This document shows, one piece after another, positions 27,910 through 37,718 of a DNA stretch of 64,000 bases. The position numbers and the translations under genes are program-made. The stretch's first letter is position 1, and every line of letters begins with the position of its first letter. The stretch is from positions 806,001 to 870,000 of the forward strand of contig NZ_CP045202.1 of NCBI RefSeq assembly GCF_016864195.1. Reading direction: 5' to 3'. The notes beneath the pieces were generated by a model. That model searched no databases and had not been told where the DNA came from. It saw only the letters and a program-made list of their open reading frames with translations. The DNA comes from Dechloromonas sp. TW-R-39-2 (lineage in GTDB: Bacteria; Pseudomonadota; Gammaproteobacteria; Burkholderiales; Rhodocyclaceae).

Positions 27910-28887
27910 CTACTCGCAGGCGCGGAAACTGCCGTCTTCTACCGAGAAATAAACCGCGCGGTTGCGACCTTCGTGTTTGGCCTGGTAGAGCGCAACATCG
28001 GCCGATGAGAGCAAGGTGTCGGTGTCGGCATCTTCGGTCGGGGTCATCACGGCGACACCGATGCTGAGACTGAGGAATGGGGTCGGCGCCGTGTCCGGGT
28101 GGGCAATCTGCAGCGCATCGACTTGTCGGCAAATCTTGCCGGCCAGCTGACAGGCATTGTCTTCGTTGTAGCCCGGCAGGACCAAGGCAAATTCATCGCC
28201 ACCGTAGCGTGCCGCCAGCCCGCCGACCGGCCGCAATGTGCCGGAAAACAGTTCGCCGACCTGTTTCAGGCAGGCATCACCAATGTCGCGGCTGTGTACC
28301 GCATTGAAGTGACTGAACTGATCAAGGTCGCCGACCAGCAGGGCAAGTGGTCGGCCGGCTTTCCTGGCTTTGTCGAACTCCTGGGCAAGTGCCGCATCGA
28401 AGGTGCGGCGATTGGGCAAACCGGTGACTTCGTCCTGGGTGGTGCTTCGGCGCAGCATGTCGGTTTGCTGGCGCAGCAGGCGCTCGCGTGAAATATTGGC
28501 CGTGACGTCGCTGATCTGGATCAGGCATGCCGCCCTGGGGTCGTCCCGCAGCGGGATGATATGGATCAGTTGCTGGATCCGGCGTTCCCGCCGCCGATCC
28601 TGTTCGGTCTGATAAAGCGGCAGAATGGCGCCGTGCAGGGCCGGAGAGAGCAGGGCCGGCAGGCGGTGACGGATTGCCTGGGCGACGGCTTGCTGCAGCC
28701 GGTTGTTGGCGATACCAGCAAGTGCCTCGTTCAGTAAATGGCCGCTTGCGGCGGCGGCTGTCTGGCCGCAGCGGGTGGCAAACCACTGATTCCAGTAAAG
28801 CACGCGCTGTTCATGGTCGAGGATGACGACGCCCGCTTCAAGGCTGTCGACAACGGCGTACAGGGCGCTGGCCGGCAAATCGATCAT
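27910..28887 (-). CDS. PAS-GGDEF diguanylate cyclase
   Basis: Soluble diguanylate cyclase of 325 residues, last gene of a three-gene operon. From the ATG at 28887, which overlaps the CheC-like gene stop (ATGA), an N-terminal PAS-like domain (about 5-130: VVDSLEAGVVILDHEQRVLYWNQW) precedes a GGDEF domain (about 150-315) with an intact GGDEF (YGGDEFALVLPGYN). I do not see a clear RxxD product-inhibition site. Overlap with the regulator and phosphatase genes suggests c-di-GMP output from this chemotaxis-like switch. It converges on the haem-domain cyclase with 13 bases between stops. Confidence 0.9.
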   Translation of the reverse strand: MIDLPASALYAVVDSLEAGVVILDHEQRVLYWNQWFATRCGQTAAAASGHLLNEALAGIANNRLQQAVAQAIRHRLPALLSPALHGAILPLYQTEQDRRRERRIQQLIHIIPLRDDPRAACLIQISDVTANISRERLLRQQTDMLRRSTTQDEVTGLPNRRTFDAALAQEFDKARKAGRPLALLVGDLDQFSHFNAVHSRDIGDACLKQVGELFSGTLRPVGGLAARYGGDEFALVLPGYNEDNACQLAGKICRQVDALQIAHPDTAPTPFLSLSIGVAVMTPTEDADTDTLLSSADVALYQAKHEGRNRAVYFSVEDGSFRACE

Positions 28888-29504
28888 GCCAGTCCCTGGT
28901 CTCGCAGGTATTGGGTCAGGCAGGACAGCAGATTGGCCATCGACGTCACGCTGAGCAGAAACAGGATGTGTCCCTGTATGCATTGCTGACTGATTTTCAT
29001 GTCGACCTGGAGCAGGACGACCATGTGATCTTCGTCGCCCTCCAGGATTTCGATCGAGTTGGTGTCGCCGAAACGGTGCAGGGGCAAGGTGCTGTCAAAA
29101 CTGATGTGCAGCAGGTCGGCCAGCGAGCTCATGCAGGCATTGAGAATGATGTTGCCGACTTCGCACATGGCTTCCTGTTCGAACTCGGACAGCTCCTCGA
29201 CCGACATGTGCGGCCCGACCATCAGGCGGACGATTTCCAGGGCGTTCGATTCGGGGAAGACGAGCATCGCTTCCGCATCGAACGGGCCGCTGAATGTCTG
29301 GCTGACTGTGCTGAACTGGCGGAACTCCGTGCCGAGCAGAATTTCGGCAGCTTTTTCACGCGGCACCACCATGACGCCCGGCGCGCTGAGCAGCACTTCG
29401 TCATTGACGATCTGGCTCAGGCTTGAGGCGGCACGGCCGACGCCGATATTGAAAATTTCACCCAGTGCATCGCACTGCAGTTCGCTCAGCTCGGTCATGC
29501 TCAA
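28884..29504 (-). CDS. CheC-type CheY-P phosphatase
   Basis: Probable phosphatase of a CheY-like regulator, 206 residues. Both family active-site motifs are visible: D12-x3-E16-x2-N19-x22-P42 (CDALGEIFNIGVGRAASSLS) and a second CEVGN-x22-P copy (EAMCEVGNIILNACMSSLAD), matching the duplicated CheC pattern with E and N as the catalytic residues. It overlaps the response regulator upstream and the diguanylate cyclase downstream by 4 bases each, which suggests it dephosphorylates the regulator encoded next to it. CheX or FliY-like proteins are less likely given the two motifs. Confidence 0.88.
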   Translation of the reverse strand: MSMTELSELQCDALGEIFNIGVGRAASSLSQIVNDEVLLSAPGVMVVPREKAAEILLGTEFRQFSTVSQTFSGPFDAEAMLVFPESNALEIVRLMVGPHMSVEELSEFEQEAMCEVGNIILNACMSSLADLLHISFDSTLPLHRFGDTNSIEILEGDEDHMVVLLQVDMKISQQCIQGHILFLLSVTSMANLLSCLTQYLRDQGLA

Positions 29505-29875
29505 GACTCGAAAAACGCGATGGCGTCAGCCACCGATTGCGCCGTGATCGGCTTGGCGACGAAGTGTACGCCGGCTCGGCTGGCTGCTTCGCGGGTGCTT
29601 TCCTGAATGTTGGCTGTACATAGCGTAATCCGGGCATCCGGATGACGGATGCGGATGCGTCCAGCCGCTTCAAGCCCGCTGATGCCGGGCATGTTGACAT
29701 CCATGCTGACAAAGTCGGGCGGGGTTTCGTTGGCCAGTGCGATGGCTTCGTCACCGTTGACCGCTTCGATGATTCGCCAGTTCGGGCGACTGTCGGCAAT
29801 GATGGCCCTGATCAGCATGCGTGACATGCGGCTGTCGTCGACGATCAGAAGCAGCGGGGGATTTTCGATGTTCAT
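29501..29875 (-). CDS. CheY-like single-domain response regulator
   Basis: Stand-alone receiver domain, 124 residues. The acidic pocket D13-D14 (LIVDDSRMSR), phosphoacceptor D59 (VSMDVNMPG), a Thr in LCTAN (about 89) and a Lys in AKPIT (about 108) are all present, so it should be phosphorylatable. It has no output domain. It is the first gene of an operon with a CheC-type phosphatase and a diguanylate cyclase, all with 4-base overlaps. No cognate kinase is adjacent. Confidence 0.93.
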   Translation of the reverse strand: MNIENPPLLLIVDDSRMSRMLIRAIIADSRPNWRIIEAVNGDEAIALANETPPDFVSMDVNMPGISGLEAAGRIRIRHPDARITLCTANIQESTREAASRAGVHFVAKPITAQSVADAIAFFES

Positions 29876-29968
29876 CGCGTAATTATGACTAAAGTTGGGC
29901 AGGTGTCGTCAACTCAAATCAAATATCGCTAGGCGTGCTCTTGTGCCGTAGCGGGGGCTTTTGTCTGA

Positions 29969-31060
29969 TCAGAGACCTGGCGGGATGGTAATTTCGACGC
30001 GCAAGCCGCCTGTTGGCGTGTTTTTGGCCGTTATCTGGCCGTTGACCGCAGCGAGGACGCGGCGGGCGATGGCCAGGCCCAGTCCATAGCCTTCACCGGG
30101 ATTGGTGCCGCGGAAAAACGGGGTAAAGATGGCTTCCAGTTGATCATCGGGGACGCCTGGCCCCTGGTCGGTGATGGCGATCAGGCAATGGCGGTTTTCC
30201 AGGATGCGGGTTTCGATGCGCAGGGTGCCGCCCTCTGGCGAAAATCGTAAGCCGTTGCGCAGGACGTTTTCAATCGCCCGGTGGAGTAGTTCGGCGTTGG
30301 CGCGCAAGGTGAAATCGGGCAGTGTCGGGCAGTCGACCGCGATATGTCGGGCGGTGGCTTCAAAACGCGTGTCTTCAATCAAGTCACCCAGCAGGTCGGC
30401 CAGGTCCAGCGTGTCGATATGCGTACCGACACCGGCTTCCAGGCGTGAAAGCGTCAGCAGTTCGCCGACCAGTCGGTTCATCCGCTCGCCTTCGCGTTCG
30501 ATACGCAGCAGGCTGTCGTCAATCCGGGCGGGTTGCTGGCGGGCCAGTCCGATGGCAGCGTGCAGTCGGGCGATCGGCGAACGCAATTCGTGCGAGACGT
30601 CGTGCAGCAGTCGTTTTTGTCCCTCCATCAGGGCGCGCACGTGGTCGCTCATGCGATCAAAGCCTTGGCCGAGGTCGGCCAGTTCGTCTCTTCTGCGCCC
30701 CATGCTTTGCCCGATCCTGAGATCCAGATTGCCCTCGGCCGCCGCTTCGAAGGCTTCGCGCAGGTGGCGGATCGGCTTGGCGATGTACCAGGCGAGACCG
30801 GCGGCACAGAGCAGGCTGGCGAATAGTCCGGCGGCGATGTGGATGTAAGGAATGATCGGGCCGCGATGTTCGGGGGGCGGAGGCGGCCTGAAGTCGTTCG
30901 GAGGCGGCAGGTGAGGGGGCGGCATGCGCTCCCGGTGCGGGGCGTCCGGTCGGGCATCGTGGTGCTGATGTTCAAGCCAGAACAGGGTGCCGGTGGCGAC
31001 GACGCCGACCATCTGGGCCAGCCAGACGAACAGGAAGAATTTCCAGAAAAGACGGCCCAT
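29969..31060 (-). CDS. Sensor histidine kinase, CpxA-like, with His/Pro-rich periplasmic loop
   Basis: Inner-membrane kinase of 363 residues. TM1 is at about 5-28 and TM2 at about 73-95. The periplasmic loop between them is short (about 45 residues) and very rich in His and Pro (EHQHHDARPDAPHRE, then PPPHLPPPNDFRPPPPPEH), unlike a folded sensor domain. HAMP spans about 95-148, HisKA contains HDVSHELRSPIARL, and the ATPase boxes are DQGPGVPDD and GYGLGLAIARR. It lies 3 bases after its regulator gene. The loop could bind metal ions or unfolded protein; this is inference. Confidence 0.92.
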   Translation of the reverse strand: MGRLFWKFFLFVWLAQMVGVVATGTLFWLEHQHHDARPDAPHRERMPPPHLPPPNDFRPPPPPEHRGPIIPYIHIAAGLFASLLCAAGLAWYIAKPIRHLREAFEAAAEGNLDLRIGQSMGRRRDELADLGQGFDRMSDHVRALMEGQKRLLHDVSHELRSPIARLHAAIGLARQQPARIDDSLLRIEREGERMNRLVGELLTLSRLEAGVGTHIDTLDLADLLGDLIEDTRFEATARHIAVDCPTLPDFTLRANAELLHRAIENVLRNGLRFSPEGGTLRIETRILENRHCLIAITDQGPGVPDDQLEAIFTPFFRGTNPGEGYGLGLAIARRVLAAVNGQITAKNTPTGGLRVEITIPPGL

Positions 31061-31063
31061 GAT

Positions 31064-31747
31064 TTATTCGCGGATCAGTTGGTAGCCCTGGCGATAAACC
31101 GTCTGGATGCATGAACGGCCATCCGCCAGTCGGCCGAGTTTCTGACGGATGCTGGAGAGATGGACGTCGATGCTGCGATCGAAACGACTCAAGGCGCGGC
31201 CCAAGGCTTGTTCGGAAAGTTCTTCCTTGCTGACCGGTCGGCCGGCGTGGCGGGCGAGTGTTTCGAGCAAATTGTATTCAGTGCCGGTCAGCTCGACGGA
31301 CTCTCCGTTCCATTCGACGCGCCGTTGCTCGGGGCGGACGCAGAGGGCGCCAAAAACCAGTGGGGTGCTGCTGCTTTCGCCGGGGGCGGTGCTGCGCCTG
31401 AGAATGGCGCGCAGCCGGGCGGCCAGTTCGCGGGGCAGGCAGGGCTTGGGGACGTAATCGTCGGCGCCGAGCTCAAGCCCGACGATACGGTCCATGTCGT
31501 CGCCGCGAGCTGTCAGCATCAGGATGGGCATCGTGCTGGCCGCCCGGATTTGACGCAGGACTTCGATCCCCGAAAGGCGGGGCATCATCACGTCGAGCAC
31601 GGCAATCGCATAGTTGCCACTCAGTGCTGCCTGAACGCCGCTTTCGCCGTCATGCTCGGTGGTGACGGTAAAGCCATCCTGAGCCAGGTAGTCACCGAGC
31701 ATTTCGGCCAGTTCGACATCATCGTCAATCAGCAAAACTGCTGTCAT
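31064..31747 (-). CDS. OmpR-family response regulator, CpxR-like
   Basis: DNA-binding response regulator, 227 residues from the ATG at 31747. The receiver domain has IDDDVELAEML at the N-terminus, a phospho-Asp in VLDVMMPRLSG (about 53) and PKPCLPREL with the conserved Lys. The winged helix contains ELTGTEYNLLETLARHAGR and RSIDVHLSSIRQKLG. The adjacent kinase and a divergent CpxP/Spy-like gene mirror the Cpx envelope-stress arrangement, and CpxR-type boxes stand in the intergenic region. It is therefore likely autoregulated and the activator of the divergent gene. Confidence 0.93.
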   Translation of the reverse strand: MTAVLLIDDDVELAEMLGDYLAQDGFTVTTEHDGESGVQAALSGNYAIAVLDVMMPRLSGIEVLRQIRAASTMPILMLTARGDDMDRIVGLELGADDYVPKPCLPRELAARLRAILRRSTAPGESSSTPLVFGALCVRPEQRRVEWNGESVELTGTEYNLLETLARHAGRPVSKEELSEQALGRALSRFDRSIDVHLSSIRQKLGRLADGRSCIQTVYRQGYQLIRE

Positions 31748-31815
31748 TGCACTTTCCGTTGCTGGGTTCGCATGGGTTGGGATCATAGCCAAGGCTTTTT
31801 CAATCCGGCACTCAA

Positions 31816-31830
31816 TTTACAGACTTTTAC
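31816..31830 (-). promoter_or_regulatory. CpxR-type box in divergent promoter region
   Basis: On the minus strand the sequence is GTAAA-AGTCT-GTAAA, an exact match to the CpxR consensus GTAAA-N(4-8)-GTAAA. It lies between the CpxR-like gene and the CpxP-like gene, suitable for control in either direction. Confidence 0.7.
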
Positions 31831-31840
31831 CGGCGGCTAA

Positions 31841-31856
31841 CGGCGGTTAACCGCCG
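31841..31856. repeat. 16-bp perfect palindrome in the CpxP-like promoter
   Basis: CGGCGGTTAACCGCCG is a perfect palindrome, and CGGCGG(C/T)TAA is repeated in tandem at 31831-31840 and 31841-31850. It lies 10 bases from the CpxR-type box and may be a second operator or a transcript hairpin. Confidence 0.5.
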
Positions 31857-31923
31857 GTCGGCAAACAATGCATGCCTCGACTGGCCGTTGCGGCCGGACG
31901 CATCCCATTCAACAGGAGAGCCC

Positions 31924-32382
31924 ATGAAATCCCGTCTTTTTATTGCTGCGTTGCTTGCTGCTTCCTTTTCTGTTCACGCCCAGCCATCTGCTCCGGTCGA
32001 CCAGCCCTGCATGGCAAAAATGGGCCGACATGAACATGCTGCCAGTGGGCCGGGGGGCGCACTGCCTCCGTTCCTGCATGGCATGAAACTCAGTGAACGG
32101 CAGCAGGATCAGGTTTTTGAACTCATGCACGCCCAGGTGCCGGCCATGCGTCAGCAGGAAAAACAGCTGCGGAAATCTCTCGATGCCCTCCGCCAGCTGG
32201 CGCTCGATGAGCGATTCAACGAAACACGAGCCCAGGCGCTGGCGCAGTCCGCGGCTAGCTCGCAAACTGAAATGGCGTTGTTGAAGGTTCAGCTGGATCG
32301 AAAGGTGCTCGCTTTATTGAGCGCAGATCAGCGTAAACAGCTGGCGGCAAAAATTGCCAGCCGTCCGGATTTGCCGCTTTAA
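31924..32382 (+). CDS. CpxP/Spy-like periplasmic LTxxQ protein
   Basis: Periplasmic stress chaperone-like protein of 152 residues. The signal peptide is MKSRLFIAALLAASFSVHA, ending before QPS. The mature part is helical, with the LTxxQ-type motifs LSERQQDQVFELM (about 58-70) and LSADQRKQL (about 137-145) that define the Spy/CpxP family. HEH and MGRH residues near the mature N-terminus could bind metal. The ATG at 31924 has an AGGAG site. It is divergent from the CpxR-like regulator with a CpxR-type box between them, and is followed by a strong terminator. Confidence 0.87.
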   Translation: MKSRLFIAALLAASFSVHAQPSAPVDQPCMAKMGRHEHAASGPGGALPPFLHGMKLSERQQDQVFELMHAQVPAMRQQEKQLRKSLDALRQLALDERFNETRAQALAQSAASSQTEMALLKVQLDRKVLALLSADQRKQLAAKIASRPDLPL

Positions 32383-32405
32383 GCCGGTTTTACGCCGGAA
32401 TGTTT

Positions 32406-32447
32406 CCCCGCAAGCCTGCTGGATGTCGGGTTGCGGGGATTTTTCTT
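32406..32447 (+). terminator. Intrinsic terminator after the CpxP-like gene
   Basis: CCCCGCAA (32406-32413) pairs with TTGCGGGG (32431-32438) and is followed by ATTTTTC. Confidence 0.8.
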
Positions 32448-32460
32448 AACAAACTTTTAC
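32446..32460 (-). promoter_or_regulatory. CpxR-like box upstream of the EF-hand gene
   Basis: TTAAC-AAACT-TTTAC on the plus strand reads GTAAA-AGTTT-GTTAA on the minus strand: one mismatch to the CpxR consensus, with the same 5-base spacer as the box at 31816-31830. A further TAACG lies 5 bases downstream, similar to the CpxP-like promoter. Confidence 0.5.
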
Positions 32461-32572
32461 CCTGCTTAACGCCAACCACCGCCCATTCTGGCCGTTTTGG
32501 GCCGATAAATTGCTCGAAATGGGCTGTCAGGAGACTCCTGATCTTCATTCAACCTGTTTCAAGGAGCCAATC

Positions 32573-33280
32573 ATGATCGGTGGCATCGGTAATGCATCAC
32601 AAATGAGTAGTCGGCTGTTCTCGGCACTCGATACGAAAAGTCAGGGCTATCTCGAGAAAAGCGACTTTGTTTCGGCTTTCAGCAAGATTTCGAATAGCAG
32701 CAATAGCAGCAGTTCCAGTAGCACCAGTGTTGACGACGTTTTCTCCGCGCTGGATAGCGACAGCGATGGCAAGGTCACCGAAAGCGAATTTGCCAGTACC
32801 TTGTCCAAGCTGCAGGAAGAACTCGATGGACAGTTCAACCAGATGCGCATGCAGGGCCAGGGGGGGCATGGCGGTCCGCAAGGCATGGGTGGCATGCCTC
32901 CGCCGCCACCGCAGGGCAATGATGCTGGATTTACCAAGGATGAACTGAGTAGCCAGCTTGAAGAGATCGGCTCGTCCGATTCGCAGCGTTCAAGCCTGAT
33001 TTCGAAAGTGGTCGATAATTTCGAGGCTGCCGATACGGATCAGGATGGCAAGGTCAGCTTCAGCGAGGCCATGGCATACGACCAGTCTACGCAGCAAACG
33101 GGAACGAGCGATTCCTCCGACACGTCGTCGGCCAGCACCTCGGCCGCAGCGAGCAGCAGCGCGAGCAATAGCGATGCTCAGATCATGCTCAAGATCATGC
33201 AGTTGATGCACGCCTACGGTAATCCCGCCCACTCAGGCGAGAACTCGGCCGTTTCCAGCTTGCTCTCGGTGACCGCCTGA
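32573..33280 (+). CDS. EF-hand calcium-binding protein
   Basis: Acidic, Ser-rich protein of 235 residues with two canonical EF-hand loops: 61-72 (DSDSDGKVTESE) and 154-165 (DTDQDGKVSFSE), each with Asp at positions 1, 3 and 5 and Glu at 12. A degenerate loop is at 20-31 (DTKSQGYLEKSD). Between them lies a Gln/Gly/Met/Pro-rich linker (about 92-115), and a Ser/Ala-rich region is at about 175-205. I see no N-terminal signal peptide, so it is cytoplasmic or exported by another route. The ATG at 32573 has an AAGGAG site. A CpxR-like box upstream links it to the neighbouring two-component system. Confidence 0.85.
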   Translation: MIGGIGNASQMSSRLFSALDTKSQGYLEKSDFVSAFSKISNSSNSSSSSSTSVDDVFSALDSDSDGKVTESEFASTLSKLQEELDGQFNQMRMQGQGGHGGPQGMGGMPPPPPQGNDAGFTKDELSSQLEEIGSSDSQRSSLISKVVDNFEAADTDQDGKVSFSEAMAYDQSTQQTGTSDSSDTSSASTSAAASSSASNSDAQIMLKIMQLMHAYGNPAHSGENSAVSSLLSVTA

Positions 33281-33300
33281 AGCACTGTCACGAGCGGGTC

Positions 33301-33326
33301 AGCCGGCCTTGGGCCGGCTTTTTTTC
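33301..33326 (+). terminator. Intrinsic terminator after the EF-hand gene
   Basis: AGCCGGCC (33301-33308) and GGCCGGCT (33312-33319) form an 8-bp stem with a 3-base loop, followed by a run of T. Confidence 0.85.
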
Positions 33327-33348
33327 GTCTTGCCATTGCGGAGTGCTC

Positions 33349-33377
33349 TTGAAATCAGCTGGGGTCGCCCCTATTAT
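33349..33377 (+). promoter_or_regulatory. Sigma70 promoter of groES-groEL
   Basis: TTGAAA (33349-33354) and TATTAT (33372-33377) with a 17-base spacer. The CIRCE operator begins at the last base of the -10 box, so repressor binding would block initiation. Confidence 0.8.
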
Positions 33378-33403
33378 TAGCACTCGACCCGGGTGAGTGC
33401 TAA
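33377..33403. promoter_or_regulatory. CIRCE operator (HrcA binding site)
   Basis: TTAGCACTC (33377-33385), a 9-base spacer and GAGTGCTAA (33395-33403) match the CIRCE consensus exactly. HrcA should repress groES-groEL here and release it on heat shock. No hrcA is in the window. Confidence 0.95.
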
Positions 33404-33484
33404 CGATTTGCCTCCCCCGATCCCGGATGCCCTTTGTTGCAAGCCGGCCAATTTCAATGTCTGTGAACTACTAGGAGTAGCTTT

Positions 33485-33775
33485 ATGAATATCCGTCCTT
33501 TGCACGACCGTGTGATCGTCAAGCGTGTTGAAGCCGAGCGCACCACCGCCTCTGGCATCGTCATTCCTGATTCCGCTGGCGAAAAGCCGGATCAGGGCGA
33601 AATCCTGGCCGTTGGCCCGGGCAAGCGTGACGACAACGGCAAGCAAATCGCTCTCGACGTCAAAGTCGGCGATCGCGTTCTGTTCGGCAAGTACGCCGGC
33701 CAGGCCGTCAAGGTCGATGGTCAGGAAGTCCTGGTCATGCGTGAAGAAGACATCATGGGCGTTCTGCAGAAGTAA
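33485..33775 (+). CDS. groES: Co-chaperonin GroES
   Basis: The 10-kDa lid of the GroEL folding chamber, 96 residues. It begins [14 protein letters not shown], has the mobile-loop region [20 protein letters not shown] and ends EDIMGVLQK, all standard. It is preceded by AGGAG and a sigma70 promoter with CIRCE, and followed 73 bases later by groEL in the same operon. Confidence 0.98.
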   Translation: MNIRPLHDRVIVKRVEAERTTASGIVIPDSAGEKPDQGEILAVGPGKRDDNGKQIALDVKVGDRVLFGKYAGQAVKVDGQEVLVMREEDIMGVLQK

Positions 33776-33848
33776 TTTCTGCATCCCTCGAAATGACGGT
33801 TGATCCCACGGTCAACCGGGAAATTGATCAAAATTCAGGAGCTATTAA

Positions 33849-35501
<1,653 letters not shown>

Positions 35502-35529
35502 TTGCCCCGTCCAGGTTTTACCGCTTGAT

Positions 35530-35558
35530 AAAAGCCCCGCCAAGTGCGGGGCTTTTTT
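35530..35558 (+). terminator. Intrinsic terminator after groEL
   Basis: AAAAGCCCCGC (35530-35540) pairs with GCGGGGCTTTT (35546-35556), ending in a T-run. Confidence 0.9.
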
Positions 35559-35589
35559 GCGCCATATCAAGGCGCAAGGCTGGTTTTTT

Positions 35590-35615
35590 GTAACGCTCTG
35601 TAAGCTCTTTGTAAG
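35590..35615 (-). promoter_or_regulatory. Tandem CTTAC repeats upstream of the acetate permease operon
   Basis: Three half-sites on the minus strand, CTTAC (35615-35611), CTTAC (35604-35600) and GTTAC (35594-35590), are separated by 6 and 5 bases, one helical turn apart. CTTA-N6-CTTA direct repeats are typical OmpR/QseB/PmrA-family binding sites, and the same spacing recurs before the TctD-like regulator at 37932. Confidence 0.5.
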
Positions 35616-35680
35616 TAGCTGCGCCTAAATTAGGCTCCGCAGCAATGCCTCTATAAACAAAAAGTCTGAGGAGCAAATCA

Positions 35681-35989
35681 ATGCAGAACGTACTCGATCG
35701 GATTACAGCTAATCCGAAATTCCACGAGTTTATTGCCATGCGCAGTAAGTACTCGATCATTATGGCCATCGTCAGTGCTGCAGCCTATTACGGCTTCATC
35801 CTGCTCGTTGCCTACGACAAAGAGTTTCTGGCGGTGAAGATGGGTGCCGGCATGACGATGAGCGTCGGGGTTCCGATTGGAGTCGGCGTTATCGCTTTCA
35901 CCATTCTCCTGACCTGGATTTATGTCCGTCGCGCCAATACCGAATTCGACGCGACCAACGAAGCCATCATCAAGGAGGCACAGAAGTAA
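35681..35989 (+). CDS. yjcH: DUF485 membrane protein, YjcH-like
   Basis: Small inner-membrane protein of 102 residues with two helices (about 25-45 and 58-80) and the typical N-terminus [22 protein letters not shown]485 proteins are almost always encoded just before the acetate permease ActP, as here. Their role is not settled; they may help permease assembly. The stop is followed 1 base later by the actP start, and an AAGGAGG site for actP lies inside this gene. Confidence 0.9.
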   Translation: MQNVLDRITANPKFHEFIAMRSKYSIIMAIVSAAAYYGFILLVAYDKEFLAVKMGAGMTMSVGVPIGVGVIAFTILLTWIYVRRANTEFDATNEAIIKEAQK

Positions 35990-35990
35990 G

Positions 35991-37670
35991 ATGACTAAAT
36001 TTACCAAGATTCTTGCTGGCCTCGTTGCCCTGCTCGCCGCCGGTGCAGCCATTGCTGCGGGTGCCGATCTCGGCAATACCCAGAAGCAGGCCACCAACTG
36101 GACTGCGATTGCCATGTTCGCCATCTTCGTCGGCGGTACGCTCTACATCACCAAGTGGGCTGCTTCCAAGACCAAGTCGGCGGCTGACTTCTATACCGGC
36201 GGTGGCGGTATCACCGGTTTCCAGAACGGCCTGGCCATCGCTGGCGACTACATGTCTGCCGCGTCCTTCCTCGGTATTTCCGGCCTCGTCTTCGCCAACG
36301 GCTTCGACGGCCTGATCTTCTCGATCGGCTGGCTGGTCGGCTGGCCGGTCATCACCTTCCTGATGGCTGAGCGTCTGCGTAACCTGGGCAAGTTCACGTT
36401 TGCCGACGTGGCGTCCTATCGCTTCTCGCAAACACCGGTTCGCATCTTCGCCGCTTCCGCTTCCCTGGTCATCGTCGCTTTCTACATGATTGCGCAGATG
36501 GTCGGTGCCGGTCAGCTGATCAAGGTGCTCTTCGGTATGGAATATGTCTACGCTGAAGTGCTCGTCGGTGTCGTGATGCTGATGTACGTGCTGTTCGGTG
36601 GTATGACTGCAACGACCTGGGTGCAGATCATCAAGGCTGTCATGCTGCTCGGCGGTGCAACCTTCATGGCCGTTGCCGTGCTGATGCAGTTCGGTTTCTC
36701 GCCGGAAGCGCTGTTCACCAAGGCTGTTGAAGTGCACGCCAAGAAGGATGCCATTATGGCGCCGGGCGCACTGATCAAGGATCCGATTTCCGCCATCTCC
36801 GTTGGTATGGCGCTGATGTTCGGTACCGCTGGTCTGCCGCACATCCTGATGCGCTTCTTCACCGTGCCGAATGCCAAGGAGGCTCGTAAGTCGGTTGCCT
36901 GGGCAACCACCTGGATCGGTTATTTCTACATCCTGACCTTCATCATCGGCTTCGGTGCTATCACCAACCTGGTTCAGAATCCGGCTGACTTCTATGTCGG
37001 TGGCGAACTGGCCAAGGGCCTGAAGGGCGGCGGCAACATGGCTGCTGTGCATCTGGCCAAGGCTGTCGGTGGCGACCTGTTCCTCGGCTTCATCTCTGCC
37101 GTGGCCTTCGCAACCATCCTGGCTGTGGTTGCCGGTCTGACCCTGTCCGGTGCTTCTGCCGTGTCGCATGACTTGTACGCTTCGGTGTTCAACAAGAACT
37201 GTTCTTCCGAACAGGAACTGCGTGTCTCCAAGATGGCAACCATTGCTCTCGGTCTGCTGGCCATGGTGCTGGGTATTGCCTTCGAAAAGGAAAACGTTGC
37301 CTACATGGTGATGCTGGCCTTCACGATCGCTTGTTCGTCCAACTTCCCGGTGCTGTTCATGTCCGTGTTGTGGAAGAACTGCACGACGCGTGGCGCCGTG
37401 GTTGGCGGGTTCGTCGGCCTGGTCATGGCTGCCGTGCTGACTGTTGGTTCCGCCTCGGTCTGGGAAGCTGTACTCCAGAATCCGAAGGGCTCTGCCTGGT
37501 TCCCGTACAACTCTGCCGCTATCTTCTCGATGACTGCAGCTTTCGTGACCATCTGGTTGGTGTCCATCCTGGACAACTCCGAGCAGGCTCAGAAGGAACG
37601 TGCCCTGTATCCGTCGCAGCAACTGCGTTCGGAAACCGGTCTGGGTGCTTCCGGCGCCTCCGGTCACTAA
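35991..37670 (+). CDS. actP: Cation/acetate symporter ActP
   Basis: Sodium:solute symporter family protein that takes up acetate and related short acids, 559 residues and about 13 helices. An N-terminal hydrophobic segment with [13 protein letters not shown] may be cleaved. Conserved blocks are [35 protein letters not shown] and [22 protein letters not shown], all strongly ActP-like. I chose the ATG at 35991; longer in-frame starts overlap the DUF485 gene. A perfect terminator follows. The CTTAC repeats ahead of the operon link it to the TctDE-like pair downstream. Confidence 0.95.
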   Translation: MTKFTKILAGLVALLAAGAAIAAGADLGNTQKQATNWTAIAMFAIFVGGTLYITKWAASKTKSAADFYTGGGGITGFQNGLAIAGDYMSAASFLGISGLVFANGFDGLIFSIGWLVGWPVITFLMAERLRNLGKFTFADVASYRFSQTPVRIFAASASLVIVAFYMIAQMVGAGQLIKVLFGMEYVYAEVLVGVVMLMYVLFGGMTATTWVQIIKAVMLLGGATFMAVAVLMQFGFSPEALFTKAVEVHAKKDAIMAPGALIKDPISAISVGMALMFGTAGLPHILMRFFTVPNAKEARKSVAWATTWIGYFYILTFIIGFGAITNLVQNPADFYVGGELAKGLKGGGNMAAVHLAKAVGGDLFLGFISAVAFATILAVVAGLTLSGASAVSHDLYASVFNKNCSSEQELRVSKMATIALGLLAMVLGIAFEKENVAYMVMLAFTIACSSNFPVLFMSVLWKNCTTRGAVVGGFVGLVMAAVLTVGSASVWEAVLQNPKGSAWFPYNSAAIFSMTAAFVTIWLVSILDNSEQAQKERALYPSQQLRSETGLGASGASGH

Positions 37671-37690
37671 GCCGAAAAGCAATTACCGCA

Positions 37691-37718
37691 AAGCCCGGGT
37701 TTCGACCCGGGCTTTTTT
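37691..37718 (+). terminator. Intrinsic terminator after actP
   Basis: AAGCCCGGGT / ACCCGGGCTT, a 10-bp perfect stem with a TTCG tetraloop (37691-37714) and a following T-run. Confidence 0.92.

Noticed and set aside
35970..37682. 570-codon open frame antisense to actP
   Set aside because: It mirrors the actP coding frame, has His/Gln/Asp-rich shadow composition, and actP is a clear conserved gene on the other strand.
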